Assembly: GCA_002723115.1 (NCBI GenBank)
Contig: PBNL01000029.1
Coordinates: 1-37,576, forward strand
Source of the DNA: Methanobacteriota archaeon
GTDB taxonomy: Bacteria > Bacteroidota > Bacteroidia > Flavobacteriales_D > Sanyastnellaceae
Length of the DNA: 37,576 nucleotides
Direction: 5' to 3'
A model generated the notes under the pieces. That model had not been told where the DNA came from, did no database searches, and worked only from the letters and a program-made list of their open reading frames with translations. Position numbers and translations under genes: made by a program. Position 1 is the stretch's first letter. Each line of letters starts with the position of its first letter. Shown in pieces: positions 10,171-18,964 of the stretch.

Positions 10171-11687
10171 TTCAATTCTTCTATTGCTGTAGTTACTACA
10201 GATTCTATGCTTGTGTTATCTGACACAACGATTTTGTCGCCGTGCTTCAATGCTTCTGATTTGGTAGTTTCTCCGATGCAAACAGCTATTCCCTTGTGAG
10301 TATTGCAGCTGTAGAAACTCTCAACTGTGCTTGGGCTGTAGAAAAGGACAGCGTCAAACTCGCCTTCTACCTGGGTAGGTGTTAATTCCGTATCGTAGGC
10401 TTCTAGAATTTCTAATTCTTTTCCTAGAGCATCGAAACTCCTTTCAACGTCTGGCATTCTTCGCGATCCGCAAACAAAAGTTGCTTTGTCGTAATTGCCA
10501 GCAACAAACTCTGCCATTGCAGCAGAATTCTCAAAAACCTTAGATACCTCGCCTCCGTTTTTTTCTATTGCTTTAGATGTTTTAGCGCCGACGCAGAAGA
10601 TGGTTTGGTCTTTTAGATCTAAACCCTCCAATGCATTTTTACTGCTAATCATAACAACATCGTTGCTAATACTGGCGTGCGCCTTGCGAGCAATGTCTAT
10701 AAAGTCGCTCTCAACCAACTCATAACCAGCTGCTATCACACGATTGCTCAACTCCACAGGCAAAATCTTGGTCGACAAAATCCTCCCCTTTAAAAAGTGC
10801 TTCCTTATATCAGCCATTAGCTCATAGCCTCCATTTTCAAGTAGCTCCAAAGCAGCCTCAGCTCCGCGATCAGCAGATGCATCGTCCCACTGCTTCTCAA
10901 CTCTCAACTCTTCAGTCCCGCAAAGTGAATTCAGCACACCTGTGAATTTAACGGATCCGCCAGACACCTCAGCCAATGCCCCAATTGGCGCAGTACATCC
11001 GCCCTCTAGAGTCCTCAAAAAAGCCCTCTCAATACTCACTGCTAATTGAGAATCTTCGTGATTTAGTTTGCCGAAAATAGACTTCAACTCTTTGTTTGAT
11101 TCTAGTCCAACTATCATCAATGCTCCCTGAGCTGGTGCTGGAACCATCCAATCGAGAACGTCATAATTGTCGGGAAGCACATTAATGCGCTCAAGACCAG
11201 CCTTGGCAAAAATTGCTCCTCGCCACTCGCTAGCATATAGCTTTTCAAGGCGAGTGTTTACGTTGCCGCGAATGCCCACTATTTCGTGAGTGGGGTTTCG
11301 GTGAAGCCATTGTGCTTTCCGGCGAAGGCTGCCTGTTGCTACGACTTGACGGTTTTCAATGTCACTACATGGTTTGGCTAGTATGTCTCGGACTTCGCCG
11401 CGTTCTAGGACGGCGTATTCAGATATGCCTTTGGGTAGGAGGGTAGGTACGTCCTTCATGCTGTGCACAGCTAGGTCGATATCACCATGAAGAAGAGCAA
11501 CGTCTAAAGCCTTAGTAAACACGCCAGTTACTCCAAGCTCGTAAAGTGGTTTGTCGAGAATGACATCTCCCTTGGACTTGATTTTAACGATCTCGCAATC
11601 CAAACCCAAACCCTCTAGCAAACCCTGAACTTTCTCGGACTGCCAAAGCGCCAGCGAGCTCTCCCTGCTGCCTATCCTGATCATCAT
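10167..11687 (-). CDS. hemCD: Fused porphobilinogen deaminase-uroporphyrinogen III synthase (HemC-HemD)
   Basis: A 506-aa two-domain protein. Residues about 3-297 are hydroxymethylbilane synthase: [13 protein letters not shown], catalytic Asp71 in [34 protein letters not shown], and the dipyrromethane-cofactor Cys231 in [10 protein letters not shown]. Residues about 300-506 have the weakly conserved HemD pattern: [35 protein letters not shown] and [11 protein letters not shown]. One polypeptide would therefore polymerise porphobilinogen and close the ring to uroporphyrinogen III, which may limit loss of the unstable linear intermediate (inference). There is no internal stop or separate start between the domains. 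The start lies in an ATGATGA that also holds the hemA stop. Fused HemC-HemD proteins are known in some bacteria, for example Leptospira. Confidence 0.92.
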
Positions 11688-12934
11688 GCTAGTTGGTCTA
11701 ACTTGAAAATGTCTTGAATTGCTTCAATCTCAGTTTCAGGTTTAGTGCTTTCGTTACGCAAGTGATTTGCGATTTGTCCAGTGATTTTTTGGACGAGTTT
11801 GTCAGTAACAGCGATAATGTTATCGTGTTGAGAGCTGTCTACAGTTTTGAGCATTTTGTCTAGCTCGTTGTCCTTGTACGTCTTCAGCCTGCTGTTTAAT
11901 GCGTGCAATACAGGAACGATTTTGCGAGAATCTTGCCACTCTACAAATTCAGCGTATTCTTCCTTGAGAATGTCAAGCGCTTGTGGAAGATGAGTTAATC
12001 TGTCTGCAAGTACTTGGTTCGCAATCTGGCTGAGTTCATCCAAATGGATCAATTCCACATTTTCCAAGTCGTCTGAAGAAGGTTCAACATTTCTAGGAAG
12101 ACTTAGGTCGAGAATCAAAATGGGCTTTGAGCGCCCCGCCAGCATGTTGCTAGTAATTGTTGGAACTTGTGCTCCTGTAGCAACAAATGCAATATCTGAG
12201 GTATTTAGCTCTTCTTGAAGATTTGCAATATCCTTGCATATAACACTGTACTTCTCACTGAGGTTTTGGGCCTTTTCAGCACTTCTGTTTATCAGGGTGA
12301 TACTGTTGTGCTTTGAATGCTTTACTAGGTTTTCGCAGGTGTTGCGCCCCATTTTGCCTAAACCAAATAATAGAATCTTCTTAGAGCCCAAATCCTCCAC
12401 ATGCTCCCTGATGTACTGCACCCCACTGAAGGAAACTGAGGTAGCACCTGTGCTCAAGTTTGTCTCGCTTTTAATGCGTTTACTCGCTTTGATCACCAGG
12501 CTAACTAGTCTGTCTAAAAATGCTTTCGAACTGTTGCATTCCATAGAAAGGGCGAATGCCTTTTTGACTTGGCCTATGATTTCGAAATCCCCTATGATTT
12601 GAGAATCCAACCCGCAACCAACTGAAAATAGATGCTTCACTGCACTGCGACCCTTTTTCAGAAAGGCAATCTCTTTTAATGTGTCAAGTGGTCCACCAGA
12701 GATAGATGCTAAAGCTCCTAGAAGTATATCTGGTTCTAGGTTTTTACAGTAAATTTCTGTTCTATTGCAAGTAGAGATGACTAGAATGTTGTCGCCACCT
12801 ATGTTTTGAAGATGGTGTATAAGCTTCTTTTGGGAATCGATGCAAAGGCTGTAAAGACCGCGAGTTTCAGTTTCAGTCTTTTTATAACTAACGCCTATGA
12901 CTGTAAATGTGTCATTCTGCTGATTGCCTTGCAT
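11684..12934 (-). CDS. hemA: Glutamyl-tRNA reductase HemA
   Basis: A 416-aa enzyme reducing glutamyl-tRNA to glutamate-1-semialdehyde with NADPH, the first committed step of C5-pathway heme synthesis. Catalytic Cys56 lies in STCNRTEIY. The GLDSQIIGDFEIIGQVK segment replaces the more usual GLxSMVLGExQILGQVK, a variant seen in Bacteroidota. The nucleotide-binding motif is GLGKMG (191-196), followed by the C-terminal helical dimerisation domain. It is the first gene of the leftward operon and overlaps hemCD by ATGA. The upstream 162 bp is shared with the divergent araC-hemH-hemL operon and carries a candidate promoter. Confidence 0.96.
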   Translation of the reverse strand: MQGNQQNDTFTVIGVSYKKTETETRGLYSLCIDSQKKLIHHLQNIGGDNILVISTCNRTEIYCKNLEPDILLGALASISGGPLDTLKEIAFLKKGRSAVKHLFSVGCGLDSQIIGDFEIIGQVKKAFALSMECNSSKAFLDRLVSLVIKASKRIKSETNLSTGATSVSFSGVQYIREHVEDLGSKKILLFGLGKMGRNTCENLVKHSKHNSITLINRSAEKAQNLSEKYSVICKDIANLQEELNTSDIAFVATGAQVPTITSNMLAGRSKPILILDLSLPRNVEPSSDDLENVELIHLDELSQIANQVLADRLTHLPQALDILKEEYAEFVEWQDSRKIVPVLHALNSRLKTYKDNELDKMLKTVDSSQHDNIIAVTDKLVQKITGQIANHLRNESTKPETEIEAIQDIFKLDQLA

Positions 12935-12957
12935 ATAGAATCTTTAAAATTCGAAGG

Positions 12958-12965
12958 CAAAAATA
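12958..12965 (-). promoter_or_regulatory. Candidate -7 element for the hemA operon
   Basis: Reading the minus strand, TATTTTTG is an exact match to the Bacteroidota -7 consensus TAnnTTTG. It would start transcription about 17 nt before the hemA ATG. No well-spaced -33 TTG is seen, so the element is supported by its match and position only. Confidence 0.45.
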
Positions 12966-13039
12966 CCTAGCCTTTAAAGTTTGATAATAACGCTCAAAGA
13001 ACAAATAATATCACAATAGGTTTCAGGGAAATTGTAAGC

Positions 13040-13047
13040 TACATTTG
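13040..13047 (+). promoter_or_regulatory. Candidate -7 element for the araC-hemH-hemL operon
   Basis: TACATTTG matches TAnnTTTG exactly and lies 49 bp before the GTG start of the regulator gene. Together with the opposite element at 12958-12965 it makes the 162-bp gap a back-to-back promoter region, about 75 bp apart and outward-facing. The regulator's own site could lie between them, but I see no clear operator repeat. Confidence 0.45.
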
Positions 13048-13096
13048 TGCCTACTTTTACTGAGAATACAACTGATATTTATAACGAATCTAAATA

Positions 13097-13996
13097 GTGA
13101 ACGAGCATATCTTAAATATCGCTGAAAGTTCTTCTGGATTGTCAGTGTTGGATAAAGGGTTGATGTTGTTAAATGTCAATGACTTGGGAGAGCATTTAAA
13201 TTTCCTTTGGGAGGGATTGACGGCGGAGTATATACAGTTTCATTTTGGGCTAAAGAAGGATGCGAAAGTTCACTTTCACAATAAGAACTATACCATCGAT
13301 TTAAAAGAAGAGCAAAGCCTTCTCATTTATAATCCAAACCAAAACCTTCCCCTAGACCTTGAAGTCCCTAAAGGTGGAAGCATCATTTCGCTTTTTGTAA
13401 AAATTGAATTGTTCCACAGCTTTTTTTCAGAGGTGTCAGATCACATTCACTTTTTAAACGAAGACCATAGACATAAGAAGTATTACGATCAGAGTGATAT
13501 AACGCCTGAGACCATTCTTGTGTTAAACCAAATCAACAAACTCCGCTTCCAAGATCATCTTCAACAATTGTATTTGAAGGGCAAAGCTTACGAGTTGATC
13601 AGCGTCTTTTTCAATCAAAATGCAGATGCTAAAGCGTGTCCCTTCCTTATGGATGACGAATACTTGAGTAAGGTGAATCAAGTGAAGGATATCGTTGTAG
13701 AAAAAATGGTTGATCCTCCTAGCTTAAATGAACTTGCTGAGGAGATAGGGTTGAATTTGAAAAAACTCAAGCTGGGTTTTAAGCAGGTATATGGTAGTTC
13801 AGTTTTCAATTTCTTGTTCAACTACAAGATGGAGTATTCGAGAAAACTTCTAGATTCTGGAAAGTACAATGTCAATGAAGTAGGAGAGAAGGTGGGCTAT
13901 AGTTCAGCAAGCCACTTTATCGCTTCATTCAAAAAGAAATACGGTATTACACCTAAGAAATACGTCCAATCCCAAACCAGTCTTAGATCGTCATGA
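13097..13996 (+). CDS. AraC-family transcriptional regulator of the hem locus
   Basis: A 299-aa protein with a C-terminal double helix-turn-helix (about residues 190-295). The first helix-turn-helix is in SLNELAEEIGLNLKKLKLGFKQVYG. The second is the family signature: VGEKVGYSSASHFIASFKKKYGITPKKY. The N-terminal ~190 residues form a probable sensor domain without a recognised fold. The start is a GTG at 13097; no ATG lies nearby. The gene is divergent from hemA and its stop overlaps the hemH ATG (ATGA), so regulator and ferrochelatase are co-translated. The position strongly suggests control of heme synthesis (inference). The effector could be heme, iron or an intermediate. Confidence 0.88.
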   Translation: MNEHILNIAESSSGLSVLDKGLMLLNVNDLGEHLNFLWEGLTAEYIQFHFGLKKDAKVHFHNKNYTIDLKEEQSLLIYNPNQNLPLDLEVPKGGSIISLFVKIELFHSFFSEVSDHIHFLNEDHRHKKYYDQSDITPETILVLNQINKLRFQDHLQQLYLKGKAYELISVFFNQNADAKACPFLMDDEYLSKVNQVKDIVVEKMVDPPSLNELAEEIGLNLKKLKLGFKQVYGSSVFNFLFNYKMEYSRKLLDSGKYNVNEVGEKVGYSSASHFIASFKKKYGITPKKYVQSQTSLRSS

Positions 13997-15021
13997 AAGG
14001 AGTTTTGCTAGTGAATTTGGGCTCGCCTGATAGCCCATCTAAAAGCGATGTGAGAAAATACCTCGATGAATTCCTAATGGATCCAAGGGTTATAGATCTA
14101 CCATATCTAGTGAGAGCTTTTGTGGTGAAGGGATTTGTTCTAAACACTCGCCCTGCAAGGTCTGCTGAGGCTTATGCTAAGGTTTGGACTGAAGAGGGAT
14201 CTCCTTTAATTGTTATAAGCGAGAGACTTAAGTCAGCCCTTTCTGAAAAACTAGATATGCCAGTTGCTTTAGGAATGAGGTATGGATCAATGAGCATAGA
14301 AAAGGGTATAGCTGAGTTGAAATCAGCTGGGGTTGATGATGTTTTGCTTGTACCTCTATACCCTCAATTCGCAATGTCTTCAACGGAGACTGTTATGGAA
14401 AAGGCAAAAGAGGTGATGAGTAGATTCCCTGGGGTTAAGCTAGAAGTTCTTCCTCCATTCTATAACGACAAATTGTATGAAGATGCAATCGTGTCTAGCA
14501 TAAAAAAGAAATTCAAGGAGAACGATCATTTACTCTTGTCTTATCATGGTGTGCCTGAAAGACACATTCGAAAATCAGATATTAGCGGTCATTGTACCAT
14601 CGATTCAACATGCTGCTTTACTGAAAACAAATCACATGAGTACTGTTACAGGCATCAGTGTTTTAACACAACAGAACGTATAGTGAAAAGGCTTGGTCTT
14701 AAAGAAGGGGAGTACACGAATGCCTTTCAGAGTAGATTGGGAACGACTAAGTGGTTAGAGCCATACACTGCTGAAATTATTGCTGAAATGCCATCTCGCG
14801 GAATAAAACACTTGTCAGTTGTAACTCCATCATTTGTTTCAGATTGCTTGGAAACACTAGAAGAAATGGATATGGAAAACAGAGAGATATTTATGGATGC
14901 AGGAGGCGAATCTTTCAACTATATACCCTGCTTGAATGAAACCTCTGACTTTGTGTATGCCCTTGAGTCATGGTGCTTATCGTGGAGTGAAAATAATCTT
15001 AGAACGTATTCTATTACATGA
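13993..15021 (+). CDS. hemH: Ferrochelatase HemH
   Basis: A 342-aa enzyme inserting Fe2+ into the porphyrin to form heme. The N-terminus [13 protein letters not shown], metal-site His185 in [11 protein letters not shown], and the Glu287 region in [12 protein letters not shown] are classic. Between them, residues 201-223 carry five cysteines (C201, C207, C208, C218, C223). Similar cysteine-bearing segments in some bacterial ferrochelatases bind a 2Fe-2S cluster, but whether this one does is not shown. With HemN and HemJ present, the substrate should be protoporphyrin IX. The gene overlaps both araC and hemL by ATGA. Confidence 0.96.
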   Translation: MKGVLLVNLGSPDSPSKSDVRKYLDEFLMDPRVIDLPYLVRAFVVKGFVLNTRPARSAEAYAKVWTEEGSPLIVISERLKSALSEKLDMPVALGMRYGSMSIEKGIAELKSAGVDDVLLVPLYPQFAMSSTETVMEKAKEVMSRFPGVKLEVLPPFYNDKLYEDAIVSSIKKKFKENDHLLLSYHGVPERHIRKSDISGHCTIDSTCCFTENKSHEYCYRHQCFNTTERIVKRLGLKEGEYTNAFQSRLGTTKWLEPYTAEIIAEMPSRGIKHLSVVTPSFVSDCLETLEEMDMENREIFMDAGGESFNYIPCLNETSDFVYALESWCLSWSENNLRTYSIT

Positions 15022-16298
15022 GATATCAGAGATCTTCTCAGCTTTTTGCTGATGCAATCCAAACCATTCCTGGTGGCGTAAACTCCCCAGTTCGTGCCTT
15101 CAAATCTATAGGAGGAACTCCAGTTTTTATGGAGAGTGCTAAGGGTGCAAAACTGGTTGACGTAGACGGAAACGAATACATAGATTACATCAACTCTTGG
15201 GGCCCACAGATTTTAGGACACGCATATGATCCTGTAATTTCTGCAATTAAGGCTGCCGCAAATAAGGGGACTTCATTTGGTACTCCATCTGAAATAGAAG
15301 TTGCGATAGCAGATTTAATCACCTCTATGGTTCCAGGGATAGACCAAATCAGAATGGTCAACTCTGGAACAGAGGCCTGTATGAGTGCCATTAGATTAGC
15401 TAGAGGTTTTACCGGTCGAGAGAAGATCATAAAATTCTCAGGTTGCTACCACGGACATTCTGACGCATTCTTAATTGCAGCAGGATCTGGTGCCATGACA
15501 TTTGGTACACCTAACAGCCCAGGAGTAACCCAAGGAACAGCAAAGGATACTCTACTAGCTAGATACAACGACCTTGAAAGTGTTGATTTGATTATAGAAG
15601 AGCACAAAGGTGAAATTGCAGCAATCATTATTGAGCCAGTTGCTGGCAATATGGGGTGTATTCCTCCTACACCTGGATTCTTAGAATCTCTAAGAGCTCT
15701 TTGCACAAAGAATGGAATTATGTTGATCTTCGACGAGGTAATGACAGGATTTCGTCTTGCTCCTGGTGGAGCCCAAGAGTACTTTGGAGTAACGGCAGAC
15801 ATCGTTTGTTTTGGGAAGATTATAGGAGGTGGTCTGCCCGTAGGAGCATTTGCTGCCCGCAAAGAAATCATGTCATATTTAGCACCTGTAGGTCCAGTTT
15901 ATCAAGCAGGAACACTATCAGGAAATCCTCTTGCTATGGCTGCAGGATACAACATGGTCAAAGCACTCAATGATAACCATGGTATTTATGTTGAGCTTGA
16001 GAGCATGACTGCTGAGCTTGAGTCTGGATTGAATTCTGTCTTGACTGAAAATGGGATAGAATACCAAATCAATCGAGTAGGCTCAATGATTAGCGTTCAC
16101 TTCTGTCCTGAACCAGTTGTCGATTTCGATTCAGCAAAAGCTGGGGATAACGATACATTTAAGAAGTTCTTTCACCACATGCTTGATAACGGAGTTTACC
16201 TTCCTCCATCTGCTTACGAAACTTGGTTCTTGTGTACGGAAATAGGTGATGAAGAGATCGAAAAGACTTTGAACGCAGCTCGTACATTTAATCCATGA
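15018..16298 (+). CDS. hemL: Glutamate-1-semialdehyde 2,1-aminomutase HemL
   Basis: A 426-aa PLP enzyme turning glutamate-1-semialdehyde, the HemA product, into 5-aminolevulinate. The PLP lysine is K267 in [16 protein letters not shown], and the cofactor Asp is in [11 protein letters not shown]. Other landmarks are [12 protein letters not shown] near the N-terminus, [18 protein letters not shown], and [10 protein letters not shown]. The length is typical. HemA and HemL acting in sequence are encoded on opposite arms of the locus. The start overlaps the hemH stop (ATGA), and the TGA overlaps the ATG of a small downstream lipoprotein-like ORF in the same way. Confidence 0.97.
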   Translation: MRYQRSSQLFADAIQTIPGGVNSPVRAFKSIGGTPVFMESAKGAKLVDVDGNEYIDYINSWGPQILGHAYDPVISAIKAAANKGTSFGTPSEIEVAIADLITSMVPGIDQIRMVNSGTEACMSAIRLARGFTGREKIIKFSGCYHGHSDAFLIAAGSGAMTFGTPNSPGVTQGTAKDTLLARYNDLESVDLIIEEHKGEIAAIIIEPVAGNMGCIPPTPGFLESLRALCTKNGIMLIFDEVMTGFRLAPGGAQEYFGVTADIVCFGKIIGGGLPVGAFAARKEIMSYLAPVGPVYQAGTLSGNPLAMAAGYNMVKALNDNHGIYVELESMTAELESGLNSVLTENGIEYQINRVGSMISVHFCPEPVVDFDSAKAGDNDTFKKFFHHMLDNGVYLPPSAYETWFLCTEIGDEEIEKTLNAARTFNP

Positions 16299-16357
16299 GA
16301 TGTTTCCCTTTCTTCTTAGCGATCGTTTTCATTGGTTGTGTTCAAGAGCCAATTTAA
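16295..16357 (+). CDS. Micro-lipoprotein ORF (20 aa) coupled to hemL; possibly frameshifted from ~34 aa
   Basis: The ATG overlaps the hemL stop as ATGA, exactly like the other gene joints in this operon. The 20-aa product has a charged start (MRCF), a hydrophobic core ([10 protein letters not shown]) and a lipobox-like FIGC, then only VQEPI before TAA. If translated and processed, it would leave a six-residue lipopeptide. One frame over, directly after the stop (16356-16400), the sequence reads [14 protein letters not shown] and then TGA. Removing one T of the TTTAA would thus give a 34-aa, entericidin-sized lipoprotein. It is either a real micro-lipoprotein, a frameshifted gene, or an artefact of base calling. 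No promoter is seen. Confidence 0.5.
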   Translation: MRCFPFFLAIVFIGCVQEPI

Positions 16358-16476
16358 GACTTTTTCAAAGACAGAGGCTCAGAAAGAAGTTGAACCTTGA
16401 AAACTCAAAAGAATTGAATAAGTTCTTAGTTGAACTAATGAATTGATTATCTTGCAGACCTACAGAATTTAGACAA

Positions 16477-16926
16477 ATGAAAAATTTACTATTCCTGACA
16501 GCCCTTTTGGTTTCGTTTAACGCAATGGGCCAATCTGATTCAGAAGAACGTCCAGTTCGAGTGTGTGAAAACATGCCTAAGCTTGCACAATGTGCAGGTG
16601 AGGATGCAGTTCAAGCAGATCGTTGCACACAGATGACCGTAATGCAGTTAGTTGCAGACGAGATCACTTACCCAGAAGATGCTCTTGCTGAAGGTCTTGA
16701 GGGAACTGCTTACGTGAGCTTTATCGTTGAAAAAGACGGTTCAGTAAACGATGTAAAGATTATGAGAACTCCTAGGGGAGATTCTGAGGCTGTTCACTCT
16801 TTAGCAGCAGAAGCTGTTAGAGCTGTTTCTACTCTTCCGGATTTTACTCCAGGAACAAACGAAGAGGGTGAACTAGTTCGAGTAAACTTTGTTACTCCAG
16901 TTAGATACCTACTTTCTCAACAATAA
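16477..16926 (+). CDS. Small exported protein with TonB C-terminal domain
   Basis: A 149-aa protein with a signal peptide (about 1-19, ending FNAMG-Q). A short cysteine-containing linker follows (C30, C39, C50). The rest is a TonB C-terminal-like domain: ITYPEDALAEGLEGTAYVSFIVEKDGSVNDVKIMRTPRG, then LPDFTPGTNEEGELVRVNFVTPVRY. It lacks the usual N-terminal membrane anchor and proline-rich spacer of energy-transducing TonB, so it is probably a free periplasmic TonB-C protein; many Bacteroidota carry such paralogues of unknown role. It overlaps the convergent BNR lipoprotein gene by 26 bp, and a strong terminator follows 50 bp after its stop. The 119 bp before it show no convincing promoter. Confidence 0.85.
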   Translation: MKNLLFLTALLVSFNAMGQSDSEERPVRVCENMPKLAQCAGEDAVQADRCTQMTVMQLVADEITYPEDALAEGLEGTAYVSFIVEKDGSVNDVKIMRTPRGDSEAVHSLAAEAVRAVSTLPDFTPGTNEEGELVRVNFVTPVRYLLSQQ

Positions 16927-18025
16927 TTTCAGGAGCCTTTTCTGAGTTATACACTTTGGTGTAAGACAGTATGAGCGCGTCAGGATTTCCTGGCGCGTTT
17001 TTTATTTTGGGGAAGCCGCTGGCGCGGGAGCTTGATGTGGATCCGATATGGGTTGGGGGGTTGAAGGTGGTGCCGTTGTGGTGGCGGAGGTAGATGCCGG
17101 AGTTTTCTGAGCCGTCAGTTTCCATGTAGGAGATGTAGGTGGAGCCGTTGAGGAGTTCGAGGTCGACACGGCCGAGGGGGTAGCCTTCGTTGACGGTTTG
17201 CGGTTCTGAGAATGTTGCGCCTTCGTCGGGCGAGTTAGTGAGGTAGATTGTGGGGGTGCCTTCGAGCTCTGTGTACCAAGCGATGCTTAGGTTTTGGGAG
17301 TCGGCATCTATGGCGGGGCCGTTTACGGGACAGCCGGCTATGCTCCAGCCGTCTTGGTGGATTCTTTTGGGGTTGTTCCAAGAGAGTGAGTTGATGTCGT
17401 ATGTAACTAAGCTCATGTCCCTCATTTCTCCTGGGTAACGGTCTCTGTAGACAAGGAAGATTTTATCTGAATTTGAGGTTATTTCTGTTCCGCAACAAGA
17501 GCAGACGTTGTCGTCAATAAGATATTCGTGTTTGATTGTGTTGTTTGAGATAAGGGCGCCTCGGAGTTCCATTCGGTCTTCGCCGTGGGCGTAGTTGCGG
17601 CCATCGAGCCAAACCACCAAGAGGTCGCCATTTACTCCTGCCATTGATACGAAGCCGTGTTCTGTTAGGGTTTGGTCAGTGTGTGGGGTGAGGGGTGGGT
17701 TCCAGGTTTGGCCTGCATCATCAGAAGTGATAATTTGGATGTCATAAGCAAAATTCTCAGGGTCAGTCATCACCAAATAGTGGGCGGCTAACTTGCCAGG
17801 AGAATATTCAACGGCAGAAGGGAAATCGGCCCAGTTTACAACCCAATCAGCGCCAGAAGCAATTTCATTATCGTTAAGAATTAGAGCGTTTCCATCCTCG
17901 GTATCCTTTGTGTAGATCATAGCAATTTTTCCATCAGAAGTTTCATGGAGATTAGGGAAAACGCCATGGGTAATTTCAGTTGTGCATGCTGACAGGAAGA
18001 GGAGGGGCAACCAATTCAATTTCAT
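16901..18025 (-). CDS. BNR/Asp-box (sialidase-like beta-propeller) lipoprotein
   Basis: A 374-aa protein whose signal peptide ends in a lipobox (LFLSAC, lipid on C14). The body looks like a six-bladed sialidase-type propeller with Asp-boxes SDDAGQTW (101-108) and SPDEGATF (265-272). It also has VWLDGRNY, LVYRDRYPGE and FPKIKN segments. An unusual CSCCGTE (C175, C177, C178) and GCPVNGP (C232) could form disulfides or bind a metal. I cannot assign a catalytic reaction, and 'exo-alpha-sialidase' would be over-calling. The ATG at 18025 is chosen because the signal peptide starts there. It lies 36 bp from the divergent aminotransferase gene. Its 3' coding part is G/C-rich (about 16990-17260) and contains the opposing gene's terminator. 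Confidence 0.8.
   Translation of the reverse strand: MKLNWLPLLFLSACTTEITHGVFPNLHETSDGKIAMIYTKDTEDGNALILNDNEIASGADWVVNWADFPSAVEYSPGKLAAHYLVMTDPENFAYDIQIITSDDAGQTWNPPLTPHTDQTLTEHGFVSMAGVNGDLLVVWLDGRNYAHGEDRMELRGALISNNTIKHEYLIDDNVCSCCGTEITSNSDKIFLVYRDRYPGEMRDMSLVTYDINSLSWNNPKRIHQDGWSIAGCPVNGPAIDADSQNLSIAWYTELEGTPTIYLTNSPDEGATFSEPQTVNEGYPLGRVDLELLNGSTYISYMETDGSENSGIYLRHHNGTTFNPPTHIGSTSSSRASGFPKIKNAPGNPDALILSYTKVYNSEKAPEIIVEKVGI
16976..17003 (+). terminator. Strong intrinsic terminator nested in the opposing gene
   Basis: Arms CGCGTCAGGA and TCCTGGCGCG form a 10-bp stem with one T-G wobble and a tiny loop. They are followed by TTTTTTATTTT on the plus strand. It lies 50 bp after the stop of the TonB-C protein gene and inside codons for NAPGNPDAL of the minus-strand lipoprotein gene. 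The minus strand has no T-run after the hairpin, so it acts in one direction only. Confidence 0.85.
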
Positions 18026-18061
18026 ATAGCAATTTAACTGCGTCTGAATTAACTTGTACGA

Positions 18062-18964
18062 ATGATTCACGGAACACATAATGCTGAGCCAGATTCGAGA
18101 AATGAGGATGTTTTGATTTCTGTGAATGGCGAGTTATTTCCTCGAAATGAGGCTAAAATTTCAGTATTCGATAGCGGTTATTTAGTTGGAGATGGGGTGT
18201 GGGAGGCTATGAGGCTGTATGAGGGGAAATTAGCTTTTCTGGACTTGCATTTGGATAGATTGTGGGCTGGTGCTGCGGCAATTCATTTGGCATTGCCTTT
18301 TAGTAGGGAGGAATTCGTTGGAAGCATTCGCGAAGTGCTAGATGCAAATGAAATGGTTAGCGATGTTCACGTGAGGGTGATGGTGACGAGGGGTATTAAA
18401 AAGACACCGTCACAGGATCCTAGATTGACGATTAGCGGGCCAAATGTGGTAATCATTGCAGAGCACAAAAAGGCTAGCGAAGATTCAGCATCAAGGGGGA
18501 TTACTCTTTTTACTAGTACTATCAGACGTGGATCTCCTGACTACTTGGATCCAAGACTTAATTGTCACAGCAAACTACACGAAGTGCAGGCATTAGCCCA
18601 AGCCCTCGAAGCAGGAGCCGATGAGGCTTTAATGCTAGACGTGCGTGGTTTTGTATCTACATGCAATGCCACTAATTTTTTTATAGTGCGTGGGGGCGAG
18701 GTTTGGACTTCAACTGGGGCTTATTGCATGAATGGAATTACTCGTCATAACGTGATTAGGATTTGTAGTGAAAACGATATAGTATGTCGTGAGAAAGACT
18801 TTTCTCTGTTTGACGTCTACTCTGCAGATGAGGCCTTTGTTACAGGAAGTTTTGGAGGGCTTACTCCTGTAACCAAAATCGATGGACGTATTATCGGTGA
18901 TGGATTGCGACCGATGACCGAAAGATTGAGTGGACTATATAAAGAACTAGTAAACAATGGGTGA
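18062..18964 (+). CDS. PLP-dependent class IV aminotransferase (branched-chain/D-amino-acid aminotransferase-like)
   Basis: A 300-aa fold-type IV protein. Landmarks are VNGELFPRNEAKISVFDSGYLVGDGVWEAMR (about 21-51), HLDRLWAGA, ALMLDVRGFVSTCNATNFFIV, and GITRHNVI plus DEAFVTGSFGGLTPV for cofactor phosphate binding. Around the expected PLP lysine the sequence is DPRLNCHSKLHEVQA. Counting from the downstream GADEALMLD, the usual lysine position seems to hold Arg165, with Lys171 six residues later, so the Schiff-base residue is uncertain. It overlaps the next gene by 8 bp. Members of this subfamily pair with a sulfotransferase-like protein. The substrate is unknown; branched-chain amino acid transamination is not proven. 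Confidence 0.85.
   Translation: MIHGTHNAEPDSRNEDVLISVNGELFPRNEAKISVFDSGYLVGDGVWEAMRLYEGKLAFLDLHLDRLWAGAAAIHLALPFSREEFVGSIREVLDANEMVSDVHVRVMVTRGIKKTPSQDPRLTISGPNVVIIAEHKKASEDSASRGITLFTSTIRRGSPDYLDPRLNCHSKLHEVQALAQALEAGADEALMLDVRGFVSTCNATNFFIVRGGEVWTSTGAYCMNGITRHNVIRICSENDIVCREKDFSLFDVYSADEAFVTGSFGGLTPVTKIDGRIIGDGLRPMTERLSGLYKELVNNG

Noticed and set aside
15446-15871. 141-aa open frame antisense to hemL
   Set aside because: Fully within hemL, with proline- and serine-rich composition typical of reverse-strand shadows.
16365-16574. Minus-strand open frame across the TonB-C gene start
   Set aside because: It covers the 5' region and signal peptide of the real gene and has no supporting features.
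17250-17438. Plus-strand frame within the BNR lipoprotein gene
   Set aside because: Shadow of the minus-strand gene; no domain.
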